A DNA stretch of 64,000 nt from Panicum virgatum (GCF_016808335.1 NC_053148.1:16830433-16894432), one strand, 5' to 3'; shown: positions 43,419-55,345, numbered from the stretch's first letter. Notes: generated by a model not told the origin, from the sequence alone. Made by a program: numbers and translations.

Positions 43419-45765
43419 CACTACGGAAACAGCACGTTTGCCGTGTGCCCTGCCCTTTGCCGTGAGTCAGAAATCGGGCACACGAAAAAAAGAGCCTTTG
43501 CCGTGTGCCACCAATAGAACACACGGCAAAGTAAACAACACACAGCAAAAAAAACCTTTGCCGTGTGCCTAAGAAGCAGACACACGGCAAACACTTTACA
43601 CACGGCAAACGTGCCTATTTGCCGTGCGCACGCTAACAAAACACACGGCAAAATTCTTCATTTGCCGTGTGTCAAATTTCTAACACACGGCAAAGAGCCT
43701 CACCAGGATGTCCGTGCCCCTGCCCTAAAATTTTGCCGTGTGTTATTTAGCTTTGCCGTGTGTCTTGTCTCAAGCACACGGCAAAAGTGTTCAAAAAAAG
43801 TTCATTCTACCCTTGCAACTTTCGTGGATATCTTCATATTGTACATGGGACTCTAAATTAGATTTTGGTTTTTTTTTTCCGGTCCTTTTGCTATATTTAA
43901 CTTTTTTATTTCATGAAAACGAATTTTAGAGAATAAGTCAAATTTGACTGCAATAATTTTACATAGAGTAATAATGAAGCAAAAAAATGATATTCACATC
44001 ATGAAGTCCCATGTGAGACCATATCCGAAAAATGGAGGGAAAATTTGAAGTTCTTGCTCATGAACCATGCCCTCGAACATGTGGCCCAATAGTTTTAAAA
44101 TTCTATAAAAAGCAAACATAGTCTGAAAAATATAAGATTTGTCATGATATCATGATTTCATATGAGGAGGCTATGGTAAAAATTTGAAAAGGTTTTGCAC
44201 AAGTTTTCACCTGTACTCCTTATAAATCGAAGCATCTCCAGAGAATATCTATAGAGTTGAGAAGGAGTCGTTGAGATTTGAAATCAAAGCGATAGTCGAA
44301 TTGGGTGTTGACTTCAAGACTTTTTGTACATGCAATAAACATCTTATAATCTTTCATGTCAAAGTTTGGTTACTTTTTGGTTATGTTTGATAATTTTAAT
44401 TTTTTTGCAATTAAATAATAAATTTAGTTAAACACGATATGCAAACAATTTAGTTGATATAAATTGGATTTAAGACACAAGAAATAATACATTATTCTGC
44501 ATGTGATCATGAAGCAAGAATTCTTTATTCACTTTGCCAAGGTTAAGAAGTTCACGAAGTCAAGGATACATGAAATAGTGGTCAATATTCAAAAAAAAAC
44601 TCTTTGCCGTGTGCCACCTCCTAGGGCACATGGCAAACGGCTGCCTTTGCCGTGGGCTAGATCGCAGGGCACACGGCAAAGCTGGTGTCTTTGCCGTGGG
44701 CCGGATCGGGGCACACGGCAAAGTTCCAGCCCCTTATCCCCTTCTGCCTCACACACGCCACACACGCAGCCATCTCCTACCTCGCACCTGCGCTCGCCCA
44801 CGCATCTGTTGGCCACACGCCGCCGGCCACGCTCGCACCTACGTTCGCCCATGCCCCCGCCCACACCGCCGGCCACGCCCGCACTCGCCACGCCGCCAGC
44901 CCCGCCCTGACGGCCTCGCCGGCGCTCACGACGCCGCCGCCCTCGCCCGTGGGGTCGCCACACCGCCGCGTTCGCGACGCCGACAGCCTCACCGGCGCTC
45001 ACGCCGCCGCCGCCGCCGGTGAGGCCCCATCGTCTGCGCTCGCACTCTGTCCTTCTCTCTCGCGCGCGGATAAGGCCAAACAGCTATCCTTCTTCTCCCC
45101 TCTCTCTCACGCACCTCTCTTCTCTCTTCAAGGCGGCGCGTGGTCTGGAGTCGTCGGCGGGCGGCGTCGGGTGCAATTGGCCGGCGGGAAGCGGTGACCG
45201 AGGCGCAGGGTGGCGGGCTTGGCTACGAACGGCGAGGGCCCTCCCTACAGCGGTGGCCGGCGCGCCCCCGGCATGAGTGCACGAGCTCAGCTGGCATCGG
45301 CGGTGGCGGGCCGGATGGGGAAACGACGACGGGGCGCAAGCTCGGCTCCGGCGACGGCCGGCGCTCCCCAAGCATGCGCGCGCGTGGTAGTCGGCGTGTG
45401 CCGCCCCTCTCCACGCCGCCGGCCACCTCGGGCCCGCTCCCCAGCGGCGGCGTTGGCCACACCTCCGGCCGTACGCAAAGGCCGGCGCTAGGTCTGTGGC
45501 CCGCGCATGGTGGGCCCAGGCATGTGTGGTGGGGCCCGACATGGTGAGCCTCGGCGGCAGGGCACGATTTTTTTTTATATTTTTCAAATTTTTTTGCCGT
45601 GGGTCAGATGTGCACACGGCGAACTCTTTGCCGTGTGCCCGACAAAAAACACACGGCAAAGATTGACTTTGCCGATGGCTGTTTGCCGTGTGGCCTTTGC
45701 CGTGTGTTGCAATAGGCTTTGCCATGTACAACAGACACACGGCAAAGTTCCTGTCTCCTGTAGTG
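43419..45765. mobile_element. Non-autonomous CACTA element (2347 bp)
   Basis: Left terminus CACTACGGAAACAGCACG, right terminus ...CTGTCTCCTGTAGTG, with an exact 3-bp TSD CAG (43416-43418 and 45766-45768). Both subterminal regions (43430-43790 and 44600-44730, 45590-45750) are packed with TTTGCCGTGTG and its complement CACACGGCAAA, the hallmark of Caspar-like grass CACTA families and the presumed transposase binding sites. The interior has an AT-rich half (43800-44580) and a GC-rich half (44750-45560) made of short repeats such as CGCCGGCCACGC. No transposase is present. The long open frames in the GC-rich half overlap on both strands and are not credible genes; captured gene fragments are possible. 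Confidence 0.92.
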
Positions 45766-45768
45766 CAG

Positions 45769-46184
45769 TTTGTATGGTTTAGTTTTCTTATTGGGCCAAT
45801 TCAATTTGGGTGAAAACAGGCTGAGCAAGCTGGTGGGCTAGTTCGGTTCGATCTATTACTTGAAGTAGTTCAGTTTGATTTGGTTTCGGCCGGCTTGTTT
45901 CGGTTTGCTAATGGGCTGAACCTACGGTTCCAACTAGAGTCCCAAAGCCACGATTCAGGCTGCTTCCTCGCAAATTCATCGACCAAATCCCACCCGCGCC
46001 GCCGCTGCTCCAAGGCGCCGAGCCGCCGTCGGCGCCACCACCGCAGGGACGTGCCGGGCCGCCGCCGCCGTCGCAGGGGGCCGGGTCGCCGGTGCTGCAG
46101 GAGCCCGGGCCGCCGCCACAGGGGGGCCGCGCCGCCGCAGCAGCAGCAGCAGAGGATCTCCATCGCCAGGTCGGGGTCGCCGGC
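45769..46184. other. Spacer grading into GC-rich sequence
   Basis: Non-coding AT-rich start with GGTTCGG-type words, becoming GC- and Pro-codon-rich from about 45950. The start of the adjacent captured fragment cannot be fixed precisely. Confidence 0.4.
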
Positions 46185-46790
46185 GCCGTCGGCATCGACC
46201 TCGCCCCGGCCCCGCCGCTCGTCGTCCGGGGGGACTTCCACGCCCAGCCCTTCCCCGACGCCACCTTCGACTTCGAGTTCTCCAACATCTTCGACCACGC
46301 GCTCTACCAGGACCGCTTCGCCGCCGAGATCGAGCGGACCCTGCGCCCCGGCGGCGTCGCCGTCCTCCACGAGCTGAAGGAGTCCTGCAGGAAGATGCCG
46401 AAGCGCAGGCCAGATCTTGATCCAGCCGTCCAGGCTTGTCACAAGCGGAAGCTGAAGCGCAGGAAGAAGAAGCAGAGCTTGGCGAGGACGATGACGGACT
46501 CGATCACCCACAGCAGGTAGCAGATGACGTTCTCGTACAGGATCTGGAGGAAGTCGACGCGCGGGAGGCCGCCAGCCCCGAGCCTCCGCCGGCGCAGCGC
46601 GGCAGACAGCGCCTGGACGTGCAGCGTCCACCGCGGCGACGGCGACGGCGACTGCTGCTGCCCGCCCGCCCACCCCCCCGGTAGGGGCCGCCACCCTCAT
46701 CTTCTTCCGCAGCCACTCCCGCTTCCTCCCGCTGGCCATGGGGGCGGTGTGGTTGAGACCAGGCGGCAAAAGGCTTGAAGATTAGCTAGC
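46185..46790. pseudogene. Head-on fragments resembling a membrane-anchored methyltransferase gene
   Basis: On the plus strand (about 46185-46366) the frame reads RGDFHAQPFPDATFDFEFSN and ERTLRPGGVAVLH, typical of the SAM-dependent methyltransferase (type 11) fold. It then changes identity abruptly. On the minus strand (about 46740-46380) a frame opens with MASGRKREWLRKKMRV and, in a second frame, has a hydrophobic segment QILYENVICYLLWVIESVIV, like the N-terminal anchor of plant methyltransferases. The two pieces converge near 46368 on opposite strands, so they look like two parts of one gene type joined by inversion. Frames are broken and no splice structure joins them. A Helitron- or Pack-type capture is possible, but I see no defined ends. 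Confidence 0.5.
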
Positions 46791-47332
46791 CATCCCAACT
46801 CTAACTGTTCAGGTCAAACCGGATGGGCTGGTGGGTTGGGAAATGGATTTTAATGAGTTGAGCCTGCAGATCTTTTGTTTGGTTTGGTTCGGGGCGACGA
46901 AAGTTACTGGTTTGGCTTCTATAAATGAACGAGGGGACCGGAGTGGGTTAATTAATGAGCACATTCACGTTTGGTTTGGTGCGGATGCCTGCCCATTGTC
47001 AGATTTAGATACACGCACAGCATCAACCATCCATACCCAAAAATACCATAGAAAACCTCAAGAATATGTAACTGGGCAGTGGACACAATGGGTTACAAAA
47101 CCTTATCACAAAACTCCGATAATAAATAATTCAATTTTACAAGATTTCCTGACAACAGCGTCATTGCTTCAAAAGCCCACACCGAACGGCTCTGTTATTA
47201 TCCCCTAGATTTGTGTGGCAACTTGTGTATCCTGTATGTATGCAGCCTTGCAAACATCTCCATGTGGTGGTATACCAATCTTGTATATGTACAGAAGATG
47301 CTTCTGAGAAGTGCACAGCAACGCCAAAAGAG
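46791..47332. other. Spacer and 3' UTR of LIP5
   Basis: No gene. The part nearest 47332 should be the 3' UTR of the minus-strand LIP5 gene. GGTTTGGTTCGG-type low-complexity words occur at 46880-46900. Confidence 0.5.
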
Positions 47333-50300
47333 CTAATGAGTTTCAGCAGAAGGGTTTGTCAGAAGATCCAGCGCACGTTTAAGGTGATCCACGGCAACAG
47401 ACACGTCATCAAATGCAAGAGCGCCGACTGCAAATCTTGCAGACTTGTGCGCCTCAGCAATCTTCTCAACTGCTGGCTGGTAACTGCTATCATACTTATA
47501 TTGACTAGCTAGCGGCGCAGCTGGAGGAGTAACTTGGGGTGCAGAGTCAGCGGTAGAGTGGTAATGTGTGGGAGCGGAGGGATTTGATGCGGGAGTCTGT
47601 GATGTAGCTGCAGGACCGTCACTTGCAGGATAGAATGAAGATTGATGTGTCGGGACAGAAGGCGACGTGCTGTCATGGAAACTTGGATATGACTGAAAAT
47701 TAGGGTAGTTGTATGGGGCAGCTGGAGCTTCAGTGGAGTAGTAGTTTTGCGAGGTGTGCTGAGGTTCAATTGTGTAGGGTGGGGGTTGGTATGTCTGAGC
47801 ATAAGCCGAAACATCTGGTTTATCATTGCTATGAGGATTGTAGCCATCACTGGAAGGATAGTCTGTCCTGGTGTAAGGGGGTGGGGAAAAATTTGATGGT
47901 TTGTGGACCTCATTGGTAGGGTAGTCTGGGCTCGTGTAGTGGGGAGATGAATGATTGGGGGGTGGCTTGTGGAAATCAGAAGGGTACTCTGTTGCTTGGT
48001 ATGAGGGAGAGGAGTAAGATTGAGACGGAGAAGGATGCTGGGATTGTGAGGGTGGTGGGGGTGAGTAGGGTGACTGGGTAGAGGGATGATCACTGAACTC
48101 TGTACTTTGTCGATGCGCAATATTTCCTGGCTGCACAGTGGAAAAGCTATCCCGCCTACTAAATTCCTGTACACAAAAAAGATAAATCAAGATAATTGGA
48201 GCTATACTTTGTTTAAACCATCTAGCCATGTAAAAGATAATGTGAGTTGCAATTACTAAAGAAAAGGTTGGAAATAACCTTGTCTACAGGTGGAGATGGT
48301 GCTTCAGTCTCATGCTGCATAATGTTGAAGGACTGGTTTCGCCCCATAACCTGATAATGGGAACAAACAATGCAAATGGCTGAGAACATGAGTTCCAAAC
48401 CTGCACAAAATACAGAAGCATAACTGGTGTCTACTGTCAAGTTCAAGGTATTTTTAAGCATAACTAAAGAACATGTTAAAGTGTTAAAGAAAGGTTAGAG
48501 AAATCCTGACTGACTGTAAGTCATAACTTAAGTTTTATAAACAAAGAAAAAGATTCTTCCTGCCGTGATTTAATTTGAAACTGGAAACATAGAAGTAAAA
48601 GAACTCTCCAGAATCTACAGTTGCAACAATTCAGAATTTTGGCTAAATATATTTTTGGAAATGAGTGCGTCAGATGGATAATTAACATCGGAATGGTTCT
48701 TAAGACGGTAAGGCATCCTTTGGCACCTTGGGTACACCTTGTCGCCTAGGCAACACCTTAAGAACACTGGTGAGGGACTGATTAATAGACGTAATCTAAC
48801 ATGCTAAATTTAGAAACTTTCAACAAGGAGACTAGTATTGGTGTTAGCACCATGGAAGAAAATTGAACTCCTATGATAGAAAAAAAAAAGGCAATTTCAC
48901 ACTAATAAGATTGAGAAACATGGAAAGGTCATTATGAAACTACTGCTTGGGAGTTGTGAGTCAGGATAATTACCTCTGAAATTGTGGTGGTACTGACAGG
49001 TGCTTCATCTTTATCCCCACCAGGAGGACCAGGTTCAGGCTTCCGTCCTTCTTTGATAGCTTTCCTTATTTCAGCAGCCTTCCAGATAGCATATTTCTGC
49101 TTCTGCTCAATCTACTCAAGGCACAATATAAAATGTAAAATAAAACATGGATGCATACAGATATATTTGTTGAACCTTCGGCATAGGTAAAAAAGTTTAT
49201 ATACTAATTTATAGAACATAAACTAACAGCCACTAAATAGCTACACCAAAATTATATAGTGATCAAGTGGTAAATGTTATAGGCAGTAACATAATAAGCT
49301 TACATCAGGTTGAAGCTCGCCAAACTGGTTAAGAATCTCGAAGAAGATGCTCGCGGCATAGAAGGTTTTAGCAGTGTTTCTGCAAAATTAATTTGGCATG
49401 CATTAGTGAGATTTTGCAAACATAATACCATAACGACAGAAGCAGAATGAGAATTTTGGGAAGTTTGATACATGTCAGCTCGTCCAGCACGGTCCTGTTT
49501 ATCTGCTTTAGCGAAGACATTTAATGCAAATCCCTCCACATGAAGGTGGTCGTCTGGTCCCAAAGTCAAGGTTTTCTTGTCCTGGAGGATAAGAACATAT
49601 TTTGGAGTGGAAAATAATTCAGAGAACTTACCTACGGTGTAAATGAAATAGTTCTGCAGTTATATAAACTCAGAAAGATGTGTTTTATGGAGAGGATACA
49701 GAAGACAGACAATTAAATCAATATAAGTGATTTTAGTCTAAAAGCTCAGCATATGTAATTAAGGCCATCACTTATAGAACAGAAACCTTATCAGAGACAA
49801 AGGGCCATTTATGTTATTTGGTGCATGGGTAGGTAAAATTTTATAGTTAAAATATTTTTCCATGCATACATATTGTCAATATAGTATTAATCCTACATTA
49901 TATAATATATATGCAAGAAAAGTTATTCTTTTCACAGATACCTTTGTTTCACAACAAGACCTACTAAAGGTTGGGGCAACTGCTGAATTCACTGTTTATA
50001 ACAAAGAACGCAAATTCCAAGGTCAACTATCGTCTAGGCATAAACATTTTGTGGACACAAAAACATAATTACAAACAACCAAAACCTACTTTAGAATTAC
50101 AAATATACTGGCCGTATGCACGCCAATGCGACATTGAAGTTAGTGTTTCCCTCATCACAACAGAAAAAGCTATCTAAATTGGTCGACAATATTTCCTCAA
50201 GGTATTATCGGGAACATGAAAGAAACATGGGATATGATAATCTGTCCAACTTCACACCATCTGTTTGCTAGAACTCAGATGTTATTACGAGACTACATAG

Positions 50301-51292
50301 ATTTCTCTATTCATCAAATGCTAAGTGAAGCCATATAGTCAAATTGGTTTGTATCCATATCCTTCTTGCAAGCAGTTGTCAAAACGGGACATAGCAGTTT
50401 CTTCTCACAAACTAAACAAACTTAAAAAGAAAAACAATAAAACAAGATACGTACAAATCTCCAAACCATAAGAGATCATTTGGATCTAGTGTTGGCGTAA
50501 AATATGATCCCATAAAATATATATTGAAGGGCATTTGTGGTTTAAAATTTTTGTCTAGCATCACGAGTGTTTGTAACAAAAAATACTACTTCCGGCTTTC
50601 TAAACGAATTTGCACCACATGTGTGCTAGTTAGTCCATGCTTGCACTATGTCATGTTAACACAATGGTGAGTAGTGGCTTCTCCACAAATTGTTACACAG
50701 CATGCTACCAAGTGAAGCTCAGCAATTCTGCGATAGGCCCTATCACCTGAACACTAGAAGTCATCGAGAATAAACTCCCACTCAAGTAGCACCCTTGATA
50801 CATATATTGTTTTGGTTCAGCAATTCAAACAGAATCTAGAAAGTTAAGAGACATTTTACAGCACAAATCATCCAAATAATACTTTTCTGGCTGCTGCCAC
50901 AAGCGTATTAATTAATAGATCTAAAACGAAAAATTAACCACTACAACTCCTTAGTCCAACTGAACAACAGAAAAGGAGAGCCAGATTTACGCACATACCT
51001 TCTCGAGCTGGTTCATGAGGGAGATAAGGATGGAGTTGGTGGTCTTGGTGCGCTCCTTCTGCGGGATCCTCAGCCCCTTCTCCATCGCGTAGAGCCGACC
51101 TGCCCAAACCCGCAACGAATCCGAATCGAGTCAAAACCCTACCCAATCGGCTGCGATTCCGAAGGAACCCCGGAGGGGAGGGAGGAGCGAGCTCTCACAG
51201 TAGTAGGAGACGAGGGGCTCGTGCTTCTGCAGCTCGTCGGCGCGCTGCAGGTAGGGCAGCAGCCCCTTGGCGGGCTCCGCGTCGCTCCCCAT
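47333..51292 (-). CDS. LIP5: LIP5/VTA1-like ESCRT-III and VPS4 co-factor, seven exons, 474 aa
   Basis: Exons in coding order are 51292-51199, 51099-50999, 49581-49472, 49379-49304, 49111-48974, 48350-48279 and 48166-47333 (TAG). All junctions are GT-AG and phases agree (1425 nt). The N-terminal Vta1 domain (about residues 1-150; LLPYLQRADELQKHEPLVSY, LEK-DKKTLTLGPDDHLHVEG) binds ESCRT-III tails. A long Pro/Ser/Tyr-rich linker fills about residues 215-425. The C-terminal Vta1 helix pair (EKIAEAHKSARFAVGALAFD, SVAVDHLKRALDLL) is the VPS4/SKD1-binding module. The family acts in multivesicular-body sorting and in plant stress and immune trafficking. Length is slightly above the roughly 420 aa of Arabidopsis LIP5, mainly in the linker. 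Intron 2 is the largest (about 1.4 kb). The frame is intact. A 27-G run lies about 214 bp upstream of the ATG. Confidence 0.93.
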
Positions 51293-51505
51293 CGAGGCGG
51301 GAGGTGCCGAAGCGCGGCTGCCGGACCGGATGCCGAGGCGCCGATCGCCGGGGATGGAGGCCGCGGCGGTGGCGCCGGGCGGCGGGAGCTGGGGATTGGG
51401 AGGCGGCGGATTGGTTTCGGTTTGATTTGGGTGAGGAGTCGTTGCAGGGCAGCTGCTGCTGCTTCGTCGGGAAGGAAACGGAGGGGAGCGGAGAAGTTTC
51501 CGTTC

Positions 51506-51532
51506 GGGGGGGGGGGGGGGGGGGGGGGGGGG
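51506..51532. repeat. Run of 27 G residues upstream of LIP5
   Basis: An uninterrupted run of 27 G on the plus strand (poly-C on the LIP5 sense strand), 214-240 bp upstream of the LIP5 start codon and so in its promoter or 5' UTR. Such runs are slippage-prone, so the exact length may be an assembly estimate. Confidence 0.9.
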
Positions 51533-51730
51533 CAATTTTCCTCGGAGGTTACCCAAGGCTGTTGTGCTTTTGCAACAGCTCTCGGCCGTCCGATCCCACG
51601 ATGAACGGTCCGCGCAAGACGGCGCTAAAATAGAACCGCCCCCACTGTTTGTTTATTTGTTCCGCAGCGTTTGAACCGCGGTGCCCCAATTGCATGTACA
51701 CGTCATTGCCACTTGGCGTCCGGATCTTAT

Positions 51731-51883
51731 CACTGCGTTCGGCTGGTCATCTCACCTCCGGCGCTACAGTATTTTTCTCTTGTACCACTCCAGCCACCAA
51801 CTCCAGCTCCAGCCAGCGCTACAGTATTTTTCTCTCACACCATTCCAGCTCCAGCCTCCAACTCCAGCTTGCCGAACGCAGTG
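51731..51883. repeat. MITE-like element with CACTGCGTTCGGC ends
   Basis: The left end CACTGCGTTCGGCTGG is inverted at the right end as GCCGAACGCAGTG. The interior repeats GCGCTACAGTATTTTTCTC and CCAACTCCAGC twice. No convincing TSD, so the superfamily is left open. It lies about 440 bp upstream of the LIP5 start. Confidence 0.6.
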
Positions 51884-53642
51884 AATATTTGAGGAATTCT
51901 TTACGCCAATCCCATGATCATTTTAACATTTTTGTAGCGGCGGATGTATTGCTACATATATGATTGCGGTTCCGTATGTTGTCTTATGTAATTTCTCGTA
52001 AAATTTCTGATGATGTAGAAAAAAGAGGAAATAGTAGTTACTTTGTGAAACAACTATCATAGGCAGCTCCAGAGTGCCGGTTCGACTTGTACTATTCATG
52101 GAATCCGAACATAAGTTCAATTTGATGGTTGTAGTTCTAAGTTCGATGCGCGAACTCGAGTGCTGGACAAATAATAAAATAGGCAAAAGGATAAAATTCT
52201 CTCTCCATTTGTGGCTGTGTGAACTGATCTAGATGTGCAACTCAATTTTTTAATCGGCACGGTTCAAACTGAAAACATAGTTTGATTTTGGTGAATGACA
52301 TCATGGTTCGGGTTGGATGCTTACAATGGGCTATGTTCGTTTTGTTTGTGCCACGATTTGTGTATTTGCAACACTGGAGCTCCCCTTAACAACTAAATTT
52401 AAGAACTATAAAACTACCTATCATCATGTATGAGTTGTTATTATAATACTATTCATAATATTTATTTTTTCAGCACACTACTGTAGTTGTTGTCTATTAA
52501 GTTGTCTAAAGTTAGCGTGTCACTATATAAGACTGTCATTAGACAGCTCCAATGTAAGTTTGAATTAATATTTGCTCTGTTCAGCTGGTTTGTCAGTCAG
52601 CCAGCTAGCATTGTTTTCCTATCACACCAAATCAACATCACCCACCAGCTAGCAGCCGACCAGCAGTACTTTTATCTTACAATAAATAAACACCAGCTAC
52701 CAGCCACAGCCAGCCGAACAGAGAAAGAAATTTGTGTACCTATAGCTGTGACTGCAGTTGCGAGTTTTGCGCTAGAGTTCAGAAGTAAAGAGGCCCGTAG
52801 TAAACTATGGCATCTACAATTACTTTGTTGTGTTTATACAAACCATGTTGTAGAAGGAAAAAAAACATATGCATTGTGCATAAGTCAATTGTTCTATTTC
52901 TAACATGAAATTTTACTTTCTCCGTTGTATGTTCCTTTTCCTTAATTATAGTGTGAAGTATGTATTTAAAAAACCAAACCGGCTTTAACTTTGAACGGAA
53001 AGAATAAAATATAAGATGAAGATTTGACTTGGCTCGGTCTTTTAAGATCACACTTTGAGATTTAAATTTTCAAATACATCCAGAGCATCACATTTGAAGC
53101 GCAAAGTATTTGGGGGACTTTTAAAAATCAATCGATGTCTTACAGTTGATTTTTCCAGGGGGGGGGGGGATCGATGGCTAGTAGGAGTAGGTTTGTAAAA
53201 CTAAAAATGGGAAAATAAGGATATTAGATTATGGCTGGGCGCCCCCGATTTGGTGGGCCGCTTCAGTTTAGGCCGGCCCGTCAAGCTCTGTTTGGTGGGG
53301 CGTCACAATCGTTGTGTTTGGCGTCGGCGGCCTGCGAGCGAGGGTGGGCACGGACTCACTGCTGACTCCTGGGAATGGACCATCATCCAAAATCCAACTA
53401 ATGATATCCATTAATATCCAATCGAAGTTGGGTTTAACATCCAATCCAATCCTTGTAGATAGTTCTCACCATCTAATCCTGTCCAATCCAACTACACATA
53501 CATAATTATCCATCCAATTAATCCAATTCACAAAGGAGGAGAATGACTCGACCGGCCTCCGGTTGATGATGCCGTCGAGAATCCAGAAAATATTTCCCAG
53601 GTGATCGGTCAACCAGCAATGCCATTCTGACAGGTTAGACAC
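51884..53642. other. Intergenic spacer, no gene recognised
   Basis: Mostly AT-rich. Holds the MITE at 52575-52723, a run of about a dozen G around 53158-53169 and degenerate ATCCAATCCAA repeats at 53390-53525. No coding sequence with recognisable motifs. Confidence 0.5.
52575..52723. repeat. MITE-like repeat, copy 2 (TTGTTCGGCTGG family)
   Basis: Ends CTCTGTTCAGCTGG and CCAGCCGAACAGAG are inverted copies. The interior shares CACACCAAATCAACA and CAGCCAGCTAGCA-type words with the segment at 16203-16329. No clear TSD. Confidence 0.6.
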
Positions 53643-53823
53643 TTAGGCCTTGCGATAAAAGCAATAAACTCCTCCACGAACAAATCTTAGACCCTGCGTG
53701 ACTTGTATTGCAGCGCCGCCGTCGTTCGAGAAGAGCACGCTTGAGACGAGCCGCCATTTCATGGCCTCCTTGATGTCCACTCCATGCCGGCGTGGCCGCG
53801 GAGCACTCGCACCTTCCGCTCTA
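53643..53823 (-). pseudogene. Unidentified 3' coding fragment cut by the Gypsy LTR
   Basis: On the minus strand a frame of about 55 residues reads KWRLVSSVLFSNDGGAAIQV and LRFVRGGVYCFYRKA before a stop at 53643. It looks like a real protein C-terminus in composition. Its upstream part stops where the Gypsy LTR begins (53824), so it may be the last exon of a gene disrupted by, or lost on, the other side of that insertion. I do not recognise the family. Confidence 0.35.
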
Positions 53824-54011
53824 TGTCGGGTACCATAATTAGGGACATCATAATTGGGGAACTCAGACCGCTTCAAAACGCAAACACATGTTAAGGCAAC
53901 TGGGCCCACGAAGACCCACGGCCTCCTTCCAAATCTGGAATAAAGGAAATGACTCAAAAAAGCCCAGCATGTGGACCATTCGCACCCCTCTCAGGCCCGC
54001 CAGACAATCTC

Positions 54012-54175
54012 CACCTCGCTCGAGGGTAGCAGATCTACCCTCGATCGGGTCACTCATCTCCGCCTCGCTCGAGGGCTTCCCTCGGGACCCTCGACCACGC
54101 AACGCATCTCCGCCTCGCTCGAGGGTAGCGAATCTACCCTCGAGCGGGTAAGTCATCTCCGCCTCGCTCGAGGCC
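54012..54175 (+). repeat. Four spaced copies of CTCCGCCTCGCTCGAGG in the LTR
   Basis: The 17-bp motif (first copy CTCCACC...) recurs at intervals of roughly 44-50 bp, some followed by the near-palindrome GGGTAGC...CTACCCTCGA. Such arrays in U3 often act as enhancer repeats; that is inference. Confidence 0.75.
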
Positions 54176-54899
54176 ACCCCTCGGCACAGGGGACGAACGG
54201 CCCCGCCGCCCAACCGCTCGTCGTACGGAGGCATTGAATGCCCATCACTCTTCCACAATGCTCAGGACAGGCGGCGTCAGGCCGCCATTCCCACAGTAGC
54301 TGTAACAGGAGTCCCATCCATCACCTCCGGTCACTGCTCCGCCATCCCGGACGCTGTGGCGGCAGTGTGGAACCTGCGACGCGGGACAAGATAGGCTCGG
54401 CACTATTCCCGTCACTATTCTGCCAACTCCGGCCGTCCGGATCCTACCTCATCATACGTATGGCCCCGGGCCCACCTTCCGCTGGGGAGGAGGTCCGGTG
54501 TCGCCACGGACCCCCTCGAAGAGGGATGCCCATCAACCACAGCCGGAGCCCCGGACCCCCCCTCGAGGGGTCCGGGACTTCCACGTGCATCCCGGACCTC
54601 CTAATGTGCACGCCAGTACTCCGACCGGGGGGTCCGGGACTGCCGCGTGCCCCGCCACCGCTGGTGCACGCAAGACTTTGACCTGCGAGGCCCGCGAAAC
54701 GCCGTCACGCCACTTGCAGGGGCTGGCAGAACGCCGGCGCGATCTCCGCAAGACCAAGGACGATATCCAGGACGACTGTCGCGCCTGACGCCATGCTCCA
54801 CAGTGTACTTCATACAGTATTCGGCCACTGTACACCGCGATTCGGGGGAAAACGATGACTTCCACGCCCCCACTCATGTGCGCCGCCCCTCCTTGTGAC

Positions 54900-54907
54900 T
54901 ATAAAAG
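54900..54907 (+). promoter_or_regulatory. TATA box in the Gypsy LTR
   Basis: TATAAAAG followed by GAGAAGGCGGG and a CT-rich tract, a standard U3/R layout. Confidence 0.65.
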
Positions 54908-55280
54908 GAGAAGGCGGGCTTCCTCTCTCTCGTCCTCTCTCTCTCTCGTTCTCTCGCTCTGAGGACGCTCAGACGCTTCTGGGCCTCAGACACTGCGGTC
55001 ACCTACATTCACGATCATCGCCATACCCGACTCCTCTTCTAGCAGAGACCTGGGAGCTTCCCTCCCTCTCTCGCCTCGCTTGTACCCCCTACTACAAGCA
55101 CTCCGGGTGCAAGATAATACAGTGCCCTCGCACACCCCCTTTGCTGGACGTACGGTCCCGCGGCCGGAACCAGGATAAACCGTGCGTTACTGTGTTGTCT
55201 CTTTGCATCATCATCTGGGACGATGAAACACGCGGCATTTACTAGTTGGGATCCGGACCCCCGGGTCGGGACACCGACAG

Positions 55281-55298
55281 TTGGCGCGCCAGGTAGGG
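55281..55298 (+). promoter_or_regulatory. Primer-binding site of the Gypsy element
   Basis: TTGGCGCGCCAGGTAGGG follows the LTR end ACACCGACA by one base, the sequence typical of a group of long grass Gypsy elements. Confidence 0.7.
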
Positions 55299-55345
55299 GG
55301 TCGCTGCGTGACATTTTCTCTCTCGTTCCCATTTGATTTCCAGGG

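Larger units (their letters stand above)
53824..55279 (+). repeat. 5' LTR of the Gypsy element
   Basis: 1456 bp with inverted TGTCGG/CCGACA ends. A TATA box TATAAAAG lies at 54900-54907, followed by a CTCT-rich tract (54920-54965). Inside are four copies of CTCCGCCTCGCTCGAGG (54012-54175). Confidence 0.88.

Noticed and set aside
44503..45540. Genes in the GC-rich half of the CACTA element
   Set aside because: Frames overlap on both strands, are Pro/Arg/Ala-rich and repeat-derived, and show no domain or splice structure.
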